A DNA stretch of 64,000 nt from positions 744,001 to 808,000 of the forward strand of contig CAWBNY010000003.1 of the NCBI GenBank assembly GCA_963790325.1, written 5' to 3'. Source of the DNA: JAXDMK01 sp963790325 (GTDB taxonomy: Bacteria > Actinomycetota > Acidimicrobiia > Acidimicrobiales > AC-14). This document shows, piece after piece, positions 10,861 through 20,057 of the stretch; the first letter of the stretch is position 1; every line of letters starts with the position of its first letter. The translations under genes and the position numbers were made by a program. A model generated the notes under the pieces. That model saw only the letters and a program-made list of their open reading frames with translations. It searched no databases and had not been told where the DNA came from.

Positions 10861-12531
10861 CTACCAGCCGGGTGATTGCCCGTTGTCGTCGGTGACGACG
10901 GTCTCGCCCGTCCCGTCGCCGCTCATCGTCCAGATGCGTCGCTGGCCGCCCCGCTCGCTCTCGAAGGCGATGTCGGACTTCCTGAACTCCCAGGCCGGCG
11001 CCCCGTCGTAGTCGTTGCTGTCGGTGAGCTGCCTGACGCCCGAGCCGTTGGCCTCCATCAGCCACACGTCGTGGTCGCCGGCCAGGCGGTCGCTCTCGAA
11101 GGCGATCTGGTCGGTGCTCCCCCAGGCCGGGCGGGCATCCTGGGCCGGGTTGTTGGTGAGGAAGGTGAAGTCGTCGCCGTCGTCGTCGACCACCGCGATC
11201 TCGGCGTTGGTGGCGGTGCGGAGGGCGGTGAGGGCGATACGGGTGCCGTCGGGAGACCACGAAGGGTCGGTGGCCTTGCCCACCTGCCCGGTGATCTGCT
11301 CGGGGTTGTCGCCGTCGGCGTCCATCACGAAGATCTGCAGGTCGCCGACGCTCGACGCCCATGCGATCCGCTTGCCGTCGGGGGACCAGGCGGGGGCCAC
11401 GTCCTCGGCGTCGTCGTCGTCGGTGAGGTTGGTGCGGTTCGATCCGTCGAGGTCCATGACGTAGATGTCGGTGTCGCCGTCCTCCTCGCCCACGTAGACG
11501 ATGCGCTTGCCGTCGGGCGACAAAGCGGGGTCGGTCTCGTCGCCCTCGTCGTCGGTGAGCTGGGTCAGCCTGCTGCCGTCGGGCTCGATGGCCCAGATGT
11601 CGCTGTCGGGCCCGTCCTCCAGCGAGTGGAAGACGATGGGCCGCTGGGTGAAGGTGAACAGGGTGGTCGTGGTGGTGGCCATCGAGGTCGAGGTGGCCAT
11701 GGAGGTGGAGGTGCCGTCCCCGCCCCCGCCCCGGCGGGTGGTGTCGGAGCCGTTGCCGGCGGCGGTGGTCTGCGTCGGACCGTCGTCGGGGGGGGCGTCG
11801 TCCTGCTGGGTCAGGAGGAACAGGCCGCCGATCACGCCCAGGGCGAGCAACCCGGTGGCCAGCTTGACCCAGCCGGCCGAGATCACCGGCTTCTGGACGA
11901 GCGTGCCCGCGACCCGGATGGGCTCGGTGCCGGACTGCTCCACGACCACGGTGTAGGGGCGGCTGCGGGTCGGCCCCCGGAGGAACGTGTCCCGGGCCTT
12001 CAGCGCCACCTGGGCGGTGGCCTCCTGGCCGGGGGCGAGCTGCACCGCGGCGGGGGCGACCGACGCGGCCAGGGCCTCGTCGGGGTCCTCGGCCCGCAGG
12101 CTCAGGGTGGCGGGGACGTTGCCCCCGTTGACCAGGCGGATCCGGGCCCGGGCCGAGCCACTGGTCTCCACTGTCTGGGGGATGAGGGTGGCCCCCACCT
12201 CGGTGAAGGGCTCGACGTCGGCGACGCCCTCCTCCACCACCGAGAACCCGGGATCCTCCTGCGATCGGACCCGCAGGCCGAACGGCTTCGGCCCCGCCGT
12301 CACCGCCGTCGACCGCGGTGCCGAGAAGCGAACCTCAGCCGTGCCCTGGGCCCCGGGGTACAGGTTGAGCGTGGCGGGGGTCACCGTGGTCCACCCGGAC
12401 GTCTCGCCCACCACGTCGATGGCGAAGGTGTCGACCACGCTGCCGTCGTTGCGGACCCGGACGGTGGCGGTGGCCGACGAGCCGGGCGTGACGCTGATCC
12501 GCTCCGGGGTCAGCACCACGGAGGCGGCCAT
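10861..12531 (-). CDS. Membrane-anchored Ig-like/TolB-type beta-propeller protein of the CIS locus
   Basis: About 556 residues. Residues 1-210 form Ig-like domains (VVLTPERISVTPGSSATATV), followed by one transmembrane helix (WVKLATGLLALGVIGGLFLL, about 218-240), a Thr/Ser/Gly linker, and a TolB-like propeller with repeated SPDGKRI/SPDGTRI blades. No signal peptide. Similar 'hydrolytic protein' genes occur in Streptomyces CIS clusters, to my recollection. A role in holding the injection system to the membrane or sensing at the envelope is inference. The ATG at 12531 is used; the longer open frame is a shadow of the divergent ATPase gene. Confidence 0.8.
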   Translation of the reverse strand: MAASVVLTPERISVTPGSSATATVRVRNDGSVVDTFAIDVVGETSGWTTVTPATLNLYPGAQGTAEVRFSAPRSTAVTAGPKPFGLRVRSQEDPGFSVVEEGVADVEPFTEVGATLIPQTVETSGSARARIRLVNGGNVPATLSLRAEDPDEALAASVAPAAVQLAPGQEATAQVALKARDTFLRGPTRSRPYTVVVEQSGTEPIRVAGTLVQKPVISAGWVKLATGLLALGVIGGLFLLTQQDDAPPDDGPTQTTAAGNGSDTTRRGGGGDGTSTSMATSTSMATTTTTLFTFTQRPIVFHSLEDGPDSDIWAIEPDGSRLTQLTDDEGDETDPALSPDGKRIVYVGEEDGDTDIYVMDLDGSNRTNLTDDDDAEDVAPAWSPDGKRIAWASSVGDLQIFVMDADGDNPEQITGQVGKATDPSWSPDGTRIALTALRTATNAEIAVVDDDGDDFTFLTNNPAQDARPAWGSTDQIAFESDRLAGDHDVWLMEANGSGVRQLTDSNDYDGAPAWEFRKSDIAFESERGGQRRIWTMSGDGTGETVVTDDNGQSPGW

Positions 12532-12642
12532 CGGCGGATGGTAATCCAGCACCGTCCCGTCCGAAGGGGTCGTCCGATCTGCCCGAAAGTGCACCCCGCC
12601 GGCCCCCGGCGCGGACCGGCCCAGTCGGTAGGTTGCGGGGCA

Positions 12643-14751
12643 GTGGAAGGTTCGCCCGACCCGCGGCCGGCGCTCCGACCGTCGATCGCCCACCTCCTCG
12701 GACGGCTGTCGGTGGTGGACGGGCGGGTCCGCGTCGGCGTCGCCCGCCGCCGCAGCGACGATCCCGACCCGGAGGACCGCTTCCGGGGCCTGTACACCCC
12801 CGACTCCGAGGTCGACCGCCTCCTGGCCGGGACCCGCCTGCCGTTGCTGGGGGACCGGCCGGTCGAGGCGCTGGCCGAGCGGCTGGAAGCGGTGGAGGCG
12901 GCCGCCGACGCCGCCGAGGCCGGGGGCCACGACCTGCGCCTGCGCCGCCTGGCCCGGTCGTTCGACCTGATCCCCTTCGACACCGAGCTCCTCCTGGTGG
13001 CGATGGCGCCCGACCTCGACCCCCGGTTCGAGCGGCTGTACGGATACCTCAACGACGACGTCTCCCGCCGCCGGGCCAGCATCGGCCTGGCCCTGGAGCT
13101 GTGCGGGGGGCTGGGTCCGGCCAGCGGTGGCCGGGCCCGGCTGGGGCCGACCGCGCCCCTGGTCGACAGCGGGCTGGTGGTGGTCGAGGACCCCGACCGA
13201 CCGTTCCTGGGCCGGGCCCTGCGGGTGCCCGACCGGGTGACGGCCCACCTGCTGGGCGACGACGCGCCCGACCCGCTCGTCCTGTCGGTGGCCATGGCCG
13301 ACGTCGACGCCGCCATCGGTGACACGTCCGCCCTCGAACGGTCGATGGCCGCCGGCCACCGCCTCGTCTACGTCCGCCAGCCCAACGGCGGCGCCGGGTT
13401 CAGCCTGGCCGCCACCGCCGCCCGCCGGGCCGGGGTCGGCGTGCTGCTGGCCGACCTGTCGCGCTTCGACGGGGGCGACGGAGACACCGCCTTCGCCCGC
13501 CGCCTGGCGCGGGAGGCGCGGCTGCGGGGGGCGGTCGTGGTCGCGGGACCGGTGGAGGCGGTGGCCGAGCGGGGACCGGCCGCCATCCGCGCCCTGGCCG
13601 ACACCCGGGTGCGAACCCTCGTCCTCCTCGGCAGCCGGACCTGGGACCCGGCGTGGAGCCAGGACGTCCCCCTGGTGCTCGACGCGCCGGTGCCGACCGC
13701 CGGGGAACGCCGGCTCATCCTCCTCCAGGCGCTCGGCGCGCCGGACGACGGGGTCCACGGGTTCGAGGGGGTGGAGCGGGCGGCCCAGTTCCGGCTGGCA
13801 CCCGAGCACCTTCACCGGGCGGCCCGGTCGGCGACGGTCCGGGCCCACGCCCACCGGCGGGCGGTGTCGGAGGACGACGTGCTCAGCGGCGTCCGCGGTC
13901 AGAACGCGGCCGGCCTCGAACGCCTCGCCCGCCGGGTCGAGCCGGCGGTGGCCTGGGCGGACCTGGTGTTGCCCGCCCCGGTGCTCGTCCAGCTCCGGGA
14001 GCTGACGGCCCGGGTCCGCCGGCGGGAGCGGGTGCTCGACGACTGGGGCCTCGGCCAGGGCGGCTCGCGGGGCCGGGGCATCAAGGCCCTCTTCGCGGGC
14101 GAGTCGGGCACCGGCAAGACGATGTCGGCCGAGGTCCTGGCCGGTGAGCTGGGCCTCGACCTGTACGTGATCGACCTGTCGACCGTGGTCGACAAGTACG
14201 TGGGCGAGACGGAGAAGAACCTCGACCGGATCTTCGCCGAGGCGGAGCGGGTCAACGGCGTCCTCCTCTTCGACGAGGCCGACGCCCTCTTCGGGAAGCG
14301 CTCCGACGTCCGCGACGCCCAGGACCGCTACGCCAACGTCGAGACGGCCTACCTCCTCCAGCGGATGGAGAGCTTCGAGGGCCTGGCCGTGCTGACCACC
14401 AACCTGCGCAGCAACATCGACGAGGCCTTCGCCCGCCGGCTGGACGTGATCGTCGACTTCCCCATGCCGGAGGACGGCGACCGCCGGCGGCTGTGGGAGC
14501 TGCACCTCGGCCCGTCAGTGCCCCGGGCGGACGACATCGACCTGGACTTCCTCGCCCGGTCCTTCCGCATCGCGGGCGGCAACATCCGCAACGTCGCCCT
14601 CGGCGCCGCCTACCTGGCCGCCGACGCCGACCGGCCGGTGGCGATGCTCGACCTGGTCCGGGCCACCGAGCGGGAGTACCGCAAGCTCGGCCGCCTGTGC
14701 GTCGAGTCCGAGTTCGGTCCCTACCTCGGCCTCGTGACCGGGTCCCGGTGA
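12643..14751 (+). CDS. AAA+ ATPase of contractile injection system (Pvc15/Cis15-like)
   Basis: A 702-residue protein with the AAA+ module in its C-terminal third: Walker A GESGTGKT near residue 486, Walker B VLLFDEAD near 540, and an arginine-rich sensor region after TTNLRSNIDEAFARRLD. The N-terminal 450 residues contain a second, degenerate ATPase-like domain. This arrangement is typical of the ATPases that accompany extracellular injection systems and are thought to assist assembly or cargo loading. GTG start at 12643 with GCGGGG upstream. Divergent from the beta-propeller gene. Confidence 0.9.
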   Translation: MEGSPDPRPALRPSIAHLLGRLSVVDGRVRVGVARRRSDDPDPEDRFRGLYTPDSEVDRLLAGTRLPLLGDRPVEALAERLEAVEAAADAAEAGGHDLRLRRLARSFDLIPFDTELLLVAMAPDLDPRFERLYGYLNDDVSRRRASIGLALELCGGLGPASGGRARLGPTAPLVDSGLVVVEDPDRPFLGRALRVPDRVTAHLLGDDAPDPLVLSVAMADVDAAIGDTSALERSMAAGHRLVYVRQPNGGAGFSLAATAARRAGVGVLLADLSRFDGGDGDTAFARRLAREARLRGAVVVAGPVEAVAERGPAAIRALADTRVRTLVLLGSRTWDPAWSQDVPLVLDAPVPTAGERRLILLQALGAPDDGVHGFEGVERAAQFRLAPEHLHRAARSATVRAHAHRRAVSEDDVLSGVRGQNAAGLERLARRVEPAVAWADLVLPAPVLVQLRELTARVRRRERVLDDWGLGQGGSRGRGIKALFAGESGTGKTMSAEVLAGELGLDLYVIDLSTVVDKYVGETEKNLDRIFAEAERVNGVLLFDEADALFGKRSDVRDAQDRYANVETAYLLQRMESFEGLAVLTTNLRSNIDEAFARRLDVIVDFPMPEDGDRRRLWELHLGPSVPRADDIDLDFLARSFRIAGGNIRNVALGAAYLAADADRPVAMLDLVRATEREYRKLGRLCVESEFGPYLGLVTGSR

Positions 14752-14814
14752 AGAGGGCGCACCCCTTCGGGACCATCGAAGAGGCCGTCGGTCCGAATCC
14801 CGTCACCTCCACCA
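14738..14814 (+). other. tRNA-like remnant with CCA end
   Basis: Cloverleaf geometry is recognisable: D-stem GGTG/CACC (14747-50/14760-63), anticodon stem CTTCG/CGAAG (14765-69/14777-81), a weak T-arm with loop TCCGAAT (14792-98), and the 3' end CACCTCC-ACCA (14804-14814). However T33 and the TTC of the T-loop are missing, the 5' acceptor strand pairs poorly, and it overlaps the ATPase stop codon. Not a functional tRNA as read; it may be chance or a fossil. Confidence 0.2.
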
Positions 14815-14910
14815 GTGGGCGGTCGGCCCGAGGGCCGAGAGGCGCTCGTCGAGCTTCAGGCCCTCCGAGACGAGGAACAGCGGCGGTGGCCGTCGCTCTC
14901 CGGCGGTCGG

Positions 14911-17604
14911 TCACCGGCCGCCCTTGAGCTCGGCCAGGCGGGCCTCGGCCTGGCGGACGTCCTCCCGGGCCTGGTCGAGGCGGGTCTGGGCCTCCTCGAC
15001 GCCCTCCCCCGTCACGCCCCGCCCCCTGTACAGGGCCAGCTCCTCGGCGCTCTCCGCCACCCGCACGTTGGCGCTGTCGACCATGGCCTGGGCGGCGTCG
15101 ACCTGGGCCCGGGCCCGGGCGTCGAGGGCTCCCCGGGCCCAGGTCGCCTGCATCTCGGAGATGGCGTAGGCATCGATCTCCTCCGGGAGGCTGCGGTACT
15201 GGATGTCGTACTTGCGGAACTCCAGCCGGGCCGCCTCGACCTGGTTCTCGGCCATCCGGCGATCGATCCACGGGGCCGACTTGGGCAGGGCCCGCAGCGC
15301 CGCCTTCCTCTGCTCCAGGACCACCTCGGCCGCGTCCATGTTCTTGTAGATGGCGTTGCGTTCGAGGGACTTGCCGCCCCACATGCTCTCGTGCCACTTG
15401 GCGGCCAGCTCCTCCATGGGGTCGCCCGGCTTCATCGGCGTCACCTTCCGGGCCACGTCGGGGTGGATGTCGAAGGTGAACCTCTCGCCCAGCGGCTGGC
15501 CGGCGGCCAGCTTCATCTGCCGGTAGCGGGCGACGTGGAACGTCTGGTAGCCGTGCCGACCCTCGTGGTAGACGTCGAGGACCAGCAGGTCGAAGTCGTG
15601 CTGGGAGATGGAATCGCCCTTCAGGAAGCTGGGGTCGATCTCCATCGTCCAGTCCTTGGCCACGAACCGGGCACCGTTCTTGACCTTCGGGTTGGGGACG
15701 ATGTTGTGCAGTTCGGGGATGCCGTCGCCCCTCAGGCGCACGTTGACCGGTCCCTTGAGGGCGAGCGCCCGCAGCTCGGGGCTGAGCCCCCACGGCTTCA
15801 TCGGGGACGTGTCGATCGCACCCGGTGCCGACGTCCCCGCCGGGGGCCGGAGCTTGCCCCGCAGCTCGTCGCCCGGCGCGGGCGGCTTCCCTTTCCCGGT
15901 CTCGAGCTGGCCCAGCAGCTGGCGGGCCTTCTGCTGGTCCTTGACCTCCAGGGCGTGGCCGTGAGCCACCATCCCGAGGTCGAGGACGCTCATGATCACG
16001 GCCTGGGCCAGCTCCACCTTCGCCTGCTGCGCCTCGGCCGCGGCCGCCGTCACCGCCTCCCGGGTCACGAGCGTGCCGGCATCGGTCACCGAGGTGCCGT
16101 AGGCCGCCTTCATGGCGTCCGCCTTCTGGTCGGCTGTGGCCGCGCCCACGCCCGCCACCGCGGCCGGCGCCACCGCCGCCACCGCCCCGATCACGACCGC
16201 GGCCCCGCCCAGCGTCCCGATGCTGGCCGCGATCATGGCCGCCATCGTCACCGCGTCGATCCCCAGCTTGACCATGGCCGCGGTGAAGTCGCGGCTCTTG
16301 CGCTCGTCGTCGAGGATGCCGATCATCACCTCCCGGACCGGCGGCTGGCCCGACGGGGCCGCCGTCCGCCCTTCCCAGAGCGCCCGGTGGACGGGCACCA
16401 GGTCGAGGGGGTCGAGACCCTCTTGCCGGATCTTCCGGATCGACTCGAGCACCCCCGTCAGCCGGGTGCGGACCGCCTCCAGGCCTGCCTCCCGCTGGTC
16501 CTTGAGCTTGGGGTCGAACGGCTTCGACGGATCGGGCTTGTCGTAGACCTGGTCGGCGATCGTCTGCAGGGTGCCCTGGGCGTGGGCCGAGAAGAGCACC
16601 GGCCAGGCGTTGAGGATGAGGGAGATCTCGGTCGCGATGCGGGCCCACTGGTCGTTGCCGACGTCCCACATGGTGAGGCCCTCGCCGATGACGACGTCCT
16701 GGTCCGCGGGGGGCCGGCCCATGGGGTTGAACAGGGCCAGGCCGACCTTGCGGGCCCGCAGGACGTCGAGCATCAGCTCGTACTTGATGACCAGCTTGGC
16801 CAGCCGGGCCTGCTCGGCCAGCAGGTCGACCGGGCTGGGACCGCCGATCGAGGGCGCGGGGCCGCCGGAGAGCTTGTTGCGGTCGGGCTGGCCGGGACGG
16901 ACCAGCTGCCAGGGCGGCTCCAGGCCGAACGTCTGGAACTCCTTGACCACCCGGTCCTCGTTGGCGTCGAGGTTGGCCTCGGTGACGGTCACGACGTCCT
17001 TCTTGAACCGGTCGGCCACGCCCCTGGTCTGGTGGATGTTCTCCGGGTCGACGCCCCGGTAGATGCTCCGGTTCCACAGGATCGGCTCCGTCTTGACGGC
17101 CGTCACGAAGCCGCCGCCGAAGGACTGCCAGCAGTTCTCGAGGGAGGTCTCGTCGTCGGGGCCGACCCAGAACAGGCCCAGGTCGGTGGCCCTGTCGATG
17201 AGCTGGAGCTTCTTCTTGGCGTCGGTGAGGTCGCCCCACTGGTTGCGCAGGTCGCGGAAGCCGGACTGGGAGAAGTTGGCGATCAGGTTGTCGGCCGCCT
17301 TGGCGGTCGAGACCTGGCGCTCGGTGGGCCCCGGGCTGGACGACGGCACCGATCCGGGGACCGACGCCCCCGACGGCGACGACATCCCCCCGCCGCCGCC
17401 GGGGCCTCCGGGCTGGCGCTGTACGAGCAGGGCGACGGCGTCGTTGCCGGCCAGGCCCTGCAGCCCGACCATCCCCTGCGGCCCGCCCACCAGGGCGACG
17501 GCCGGCGGGCACCCGGTGGCCCGAGTCGGCCCCGCCGGCCGGGGGCCGGCGACGGCCGGTGCCGGCGTGCGCGGCGCCTCGACCCGGCCCGTGTCTGCAC
17601 CCAC
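14911..17604 (-). CDS. Large putative CIS effector with HExxH metallopeptidase-like C-terminal domain
   Basis: An 897-residue protein not assignable to a named family. N terminus: Pro-rich, then LQGLAGNDAVALLVQR (48-63), a motif also in the DUF4157 neighbour and in the protein at 41604-44765. Middle: mostly helical with a Gly/Ala-rich hydrophobic stretch (TMAAMIAASIGTLGGAAVV...) that could cross a membrane. C terminus: HEGRHGYQ near residue 678 and EEIDAYAISE near 807, the spacing and chemistry of a gluzincin-type zinc peptidase, then a coiled coil. Position inside the CIS locus suggests a delivered toxin; that is inference. Convergent with the ATPase gene. Confidence 0.8.
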   Translation of the reverse strand: MGADTGRVEAPRTPAPAVAGPRPAGPTRATGCPPAVALVGGPQGMVGLQGLAGNDAVALLVQRQPGGPGGGGGMSSPSGASVPGSVPSSSPGPTERQVSTAKAADNLIANFSQSGFRDLRNQWGDLTDAKKKLQLIDRATDLGLFWVGPDDETSLENCWQSFGGGFVTAVKTEPILWNRSIYRGVDPENIHQTRGVADRFKKDVVTVTEANLDANEDRVVKEFQTFGLEPPWQLVRPGQPDRNKLSGGPAPSIGGPSPVDLLAEQARLAKLVIKYELMLDVLRARKVGLALFNPMGRPPADQDVVIGEGLTMWDVGNDQWARIATEISLILNAWPVLFSAHAQGTLQTIADQVYDKPDPSKPFDPKLKDQREAGLEAVRTRLTGVLESIRKIRQEGLDPLDLVPVHRALWEGRTAAPSGQPPVREVMIGILDDERKSRDFTAAMVKLGIDAVTMAAMIAASIGTLGGAAVVIGAVAAVAPAAVAGVGAATADQKADAMKAAYGTSVTDAGTLVTREAVTAAAAEAQQAKVELAQAVIMSVLDLGMVAHGHALEVKDQQKARQLLGQLETGKGKPPAPGDELRGKLRPPAGTSAPGAIDTSPMKPWGLSPELRALALKGPVNVRLRGDGIPELHNIVPNPKVKNGARFVAKDWTMEIDPSFLKGDSISQHDFDLLVLDVYHEGRHGYQTFHVARYRQMKLAAGQPLGERFTFDIHPDVARKVTPMKPGDPMEELAAKWHESMWGGKSLERNAIYKNMDAAEVVLEQRKAALRALPKSAPWIDRRMAENQVEAARLEFRKYDIQYRSLPEEIDAYAISEMQATWARGALDARARAQVDAAQAMVDSANVRVAESAEELALYRGRGVTGEGVEEAQTRLDQAREDVRQAEARLAELKGGR

Positions 17605-17682
17605 CGCACGAGGGTCGCGTCCACCGCCCCGGCCGTCCTGCCCGATCGGGCAGACGAAGGTGCCGGCCGGGTCCCGCTCTGC

Positions 17683-17732
17683 GAACTGGTGACGGGAACC
17701 GGGGTCCGGGCCGCGACATCCGTCACCGGTTC
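17683..17732. repeat. 50-bp palindromic repeat, copy 3 (CIS locus, intergenic)
   Basis: Same ends (GAACTGGTGACG...CGTCACCGGTTC), same length and same inner GC hairpin as the copies in dnaE2, but with a different middle. Lies between the effector gene and the DUF4157 gene. Confidence 0.8.
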
Positions 17733-17744
17733 GACCCGGCCAGT

Positions 17745-17756
17745 GAACTGGTGACG
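17745..17756. repeat. Truncated palindromic repeat, copy 4
   Basis: GAACTGGTGACG, starting exactly 62 bp after copy 3 began, the same period as in dnaE2. Only the left arm remains; the DUF4157 stop codon follows at once. Confidence 0.6.
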
Positions 17757-17757
17757 G

Positions 17758-18324
17758 CTAAGAGGAGGGCATCTCCTCCTCCTCGACGTCCTCCTCCTGG
17801 CGCTGCACGGCCATCTCCGCAGCGTGCTCCGCCTCCTGCTCGAAGCGGTCGCCGGGGTGGCTCACGCTGATCCCGCCCGGCGCCGGAGTCCCGTCCACCG
17901 GGCCCGCCTTCTGCTGCACCACGTGGGTCAGCTCGTGGGCGATCGTCCTCTGGCCGGAGGCGGTGGCCGGATCGTAGTGGCCGGACCCGAAGACCACGTC
18001 GTTGCCGACGGTGTAGGCCTGGGCGCCGACCGACTTCGCCGACGCCGCCGCCTGGGAATCGGTGTGGATGCGGACGTCGCCGAAGTCGTGCCCCAGGCGT
18101 GACTCCATCTGGGCCCGAAGGGCGCGGTCCATCGGCGCGCCCCCGCCCCTGCCGATCACGCCGAGCACCGGCGACTCCCCCTCCGCCTCCTCGATGAGCT
18201 GGACGGTCGCCTGGTTGCCGGCGGTGCGCTGCAACCTCAGCAACCCGTCCCCGGCCACCGGCTCCGGCCCCTCCCGCCGTCGACCCGCCTCCGTCAGCGA
18301 CCGATCCTCGTCGTGCGCGCGCAT
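17758..18324 (-). CDS. DUF4157 domain protein (CIS-associated, metallopeptidase-like)
   Basis: A 188-residue protein. LQRTAGNQAT at 31-40 is the N-terminal motif shared with the two large effectors. The DUF4157 domain follows: LGHDFGDVRIHTDSQAA (78-93), the family's GNDVVFGSGHYDP, and HELTH (130-134), an HExxH zinc-binding motif. The end is acidic (EEDVEEEEMPSS). DUF4157 is strongly linked to extracellular contractile injection systems, often as part of cargo. The ATG at 18324 is preferred; upstream sequence overlaps the divergent sheath promoter. Confidence 0.88.
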   Translation of the reverse strand: MRAHDEDRSLTEAGRRREGPEPVAGDGLLRLQRTAGNQATVQLIEEAEGESPVLGVIGRGGGAPMDRALRAQMESRLGHDFGDVRIHTDSQAAASAKSVGAQAYTVGNDVVFGSGHYDPATASGQRTIAHELTHVVQQKAGPVDGTPAPGGISVSHPGDRFEQEAEHAAEMAVQRQEEDVEEEEMPSS

Positions 18325-18484
18325 GGGTCCATCTTGGAGCCCGCACCGCGGTCGGGACAAGGACCGGCCGGGTGCCCGAAGGGGCAGCCGATCCTTCCCC
18401 ACCGTCGTCCCCGGCGGCGTTGTCCGGACGCCGTCCGCAGGCAACCCTCACGGGCGAACGTCGCTACGGCCCGAGGAGGCCCGC

Positions 18485-20002
18485 ATGCCTCAGTACCTGT
18501 CCCCCGGCGTCTACGTGGAGGAGGTCGACTCCGGATCCCGCCCCATCGAGGGGGTCGGGACGGCGGTGGCCGCCTTCGTCGGCCTCGCGCCCCGCGGCCC
18601 GGCCAACGAGCCCGTCCTGGTCACCAACTGGAGCCAGTACACGCAGACGTTCGGCGACTTCACCGACGGCTCCTACCTGGCCCAGTCGGTCTACGGCTAC
18701 TTCCTCAACGGCGGCGGGAGCTGCTACGTCGTGCGCATCGAGGGCGACGGGGTGTCGCCCGCGGCCCGGGCCGAGCTGGCGAGCGGGGCCGGCGACGGGA
18801 AGGTCGGCGCCTACCGGGTGACCGCCCTGGAGCCGGGTCCCACCGGCAACGACATCAGCGTCGAGGTCGAGCACGAGGGCGAGGACGACGGCTTCAAGCT
18901 GGTGGTGAAGCGGGGCGACACGGCCGAGGAGTTCGGCGGCCTGACGGTCAAGCGGGGCCGGCAGAACGCGGTCACGGTGGTCAACGCCCAGTCCCGGCTG
19001 GTCCGGCTGGAGCCGGCCTCGACCGGGGCCGCGCTGGACCGGCCGGCGGCGGGGACCGTCACCCTCACCGGGGGCAACTCGACCGCCACCGCCCGCCTGA
19101 GCGCGGACGACTACGTGGGCGACGCCGCCGACCGCACCGGCTTCGCCGGCCTGGAGGCGGTCGACGAGGTCACCATGCTCGCCGTCCCCGACCTGATGGC
19201 CGCCTACCAGAAGGGCATGGTCGACCTGGAGGGCGTCCAGGCGGTGCAGCTGGCCATGATCGCCCACTGCGAGCTGATGGGCGACCGGGTGGCCATCCTC
19301 GACCCGCCCCCGGGCCTGAACGCCCAGCAGGTCCACGAGTGGCGGGTGGAGAAGGTCGGCTACGACTCCAAGTACGCCACCCTCTACTGGCCCTGGGTCA
19401 AGGTGTTCGACCCGGCCAACGGGCAGAACCTGTTCGTCCCGCCCAGCGGCTACGTGGCCGGCATCTGGAGCCGCAACGACGAGACCCGGGGCGTCCACAA
19501 GGCCCCTGCCAACGAGAACGTCCGGGGCGCCCTCGGCCTGGAGACGCAGATCACCAAGGGCGAGCACGACCTGCTCAACCCGGCCGGGATCAACTGCATC
19601 CGCTCCTTCCCCGGGCGCGGCATCCGGGTGTGGGGCGCCCGCACCCTGTCGAGCGACCCCGCCTGGCGCTACGTGAACATCCGCCGGCTGTTCAACTACC
19701 TGGAGGAGTCGATCCTCACCGGCACCCAGTGGGCCGTGTTCGAGCCCAACGACCGGGCCCTGTGGGCCCGCATCCGGCGCACGATCGAGTCGTTCCTCGT
19801 CGTCGAGTGGCGCAAGGGGGCCCTGTTCGGCCTGACGCCGGACGAGGCGTTCTACGTGAAGTGCGACGACGAGACCAACCCGTCCGAGACGATCGACCTC
19901 GGGCAGGTGGTGTGCGAGATCGGCATCGCCCCGGTGAAGCCGGCCGAGTTCGTCGTCTTCCGCCTGTCCCAGTACTCGGGCGGCGCCAGCCTCCTCGAGT
20001 AA
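18485..20002 (+). CDS. Contractile tail sheath protein
   Basis: A 505-residue sheath subunit that surrounds the tube and drives contraction. N terminus MPQYLSPGVYVEEVDSGSRP is the standard sheath arm; the C-terminal domain has the conserved WGARTLSSDPAWRYVNIRRL and a final strand GIAPVKPAEFVVFRLSQYS. ATG at 18485 after a GGAGG-type site. First of the tightly packed structural operon; divergent from the DUF4157 gene. Confidence 0.96.
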   Translation: MPQYLSPGVYVEEVDSGSRPIEGVGTAVAAFVGLAPRGPANEPVLVTNWSQYTQTFGDFTDGSYLAQSVYGYFLNGGGSCYVVRIEGDGVSPAARAELASGAGDGKVGAYRVTALEPGPTGNDISVEVEHEGEDDGFKLVVKRGDTAEEFGGLTVKRGRQNAVTVVNAQSRLVRLEPASTGAALDRPAAGTVTLTGGNSTATARLSADDYVGDAADRTGFAGLEAVDEVTMLAVPDLMAAYQKGMVDLEGVQAVQLAMIAHCELMGDRVAILDPPPGLNAQQVHEWRVEKVGYDSKYATLYWPWVKVFDPANGQNLFVPPSGYVAGIWSRNDETRGVHKAPANENVRGALGLETQITKGEHDLLNPAGINCIRSFPGRGIRVWGARTLSSDPAWRYVNIRRLFNYLEESILTGTQWAVFEPNDRALWARIRRTIESFLVVEWRKGALFGLTPDEAFYVKCDDETNPSETIDLGQVVCEIGIAPVKPAEFVVFRLSQYSGGASLLE

Positions 20003-20057
20003 GTCCCCGCTCCCCGCGTAGCCCGCACCCCGCCCGTCCCCCAGGAAGGTAGGACCC

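Noticed and set aside
14252..17719. 1155-aa and 979-aa open frames overlapping effector 1
   Set aside because: Other frames of the 897-aa effector gene, Gly/Arg/Pro-rich without domains.
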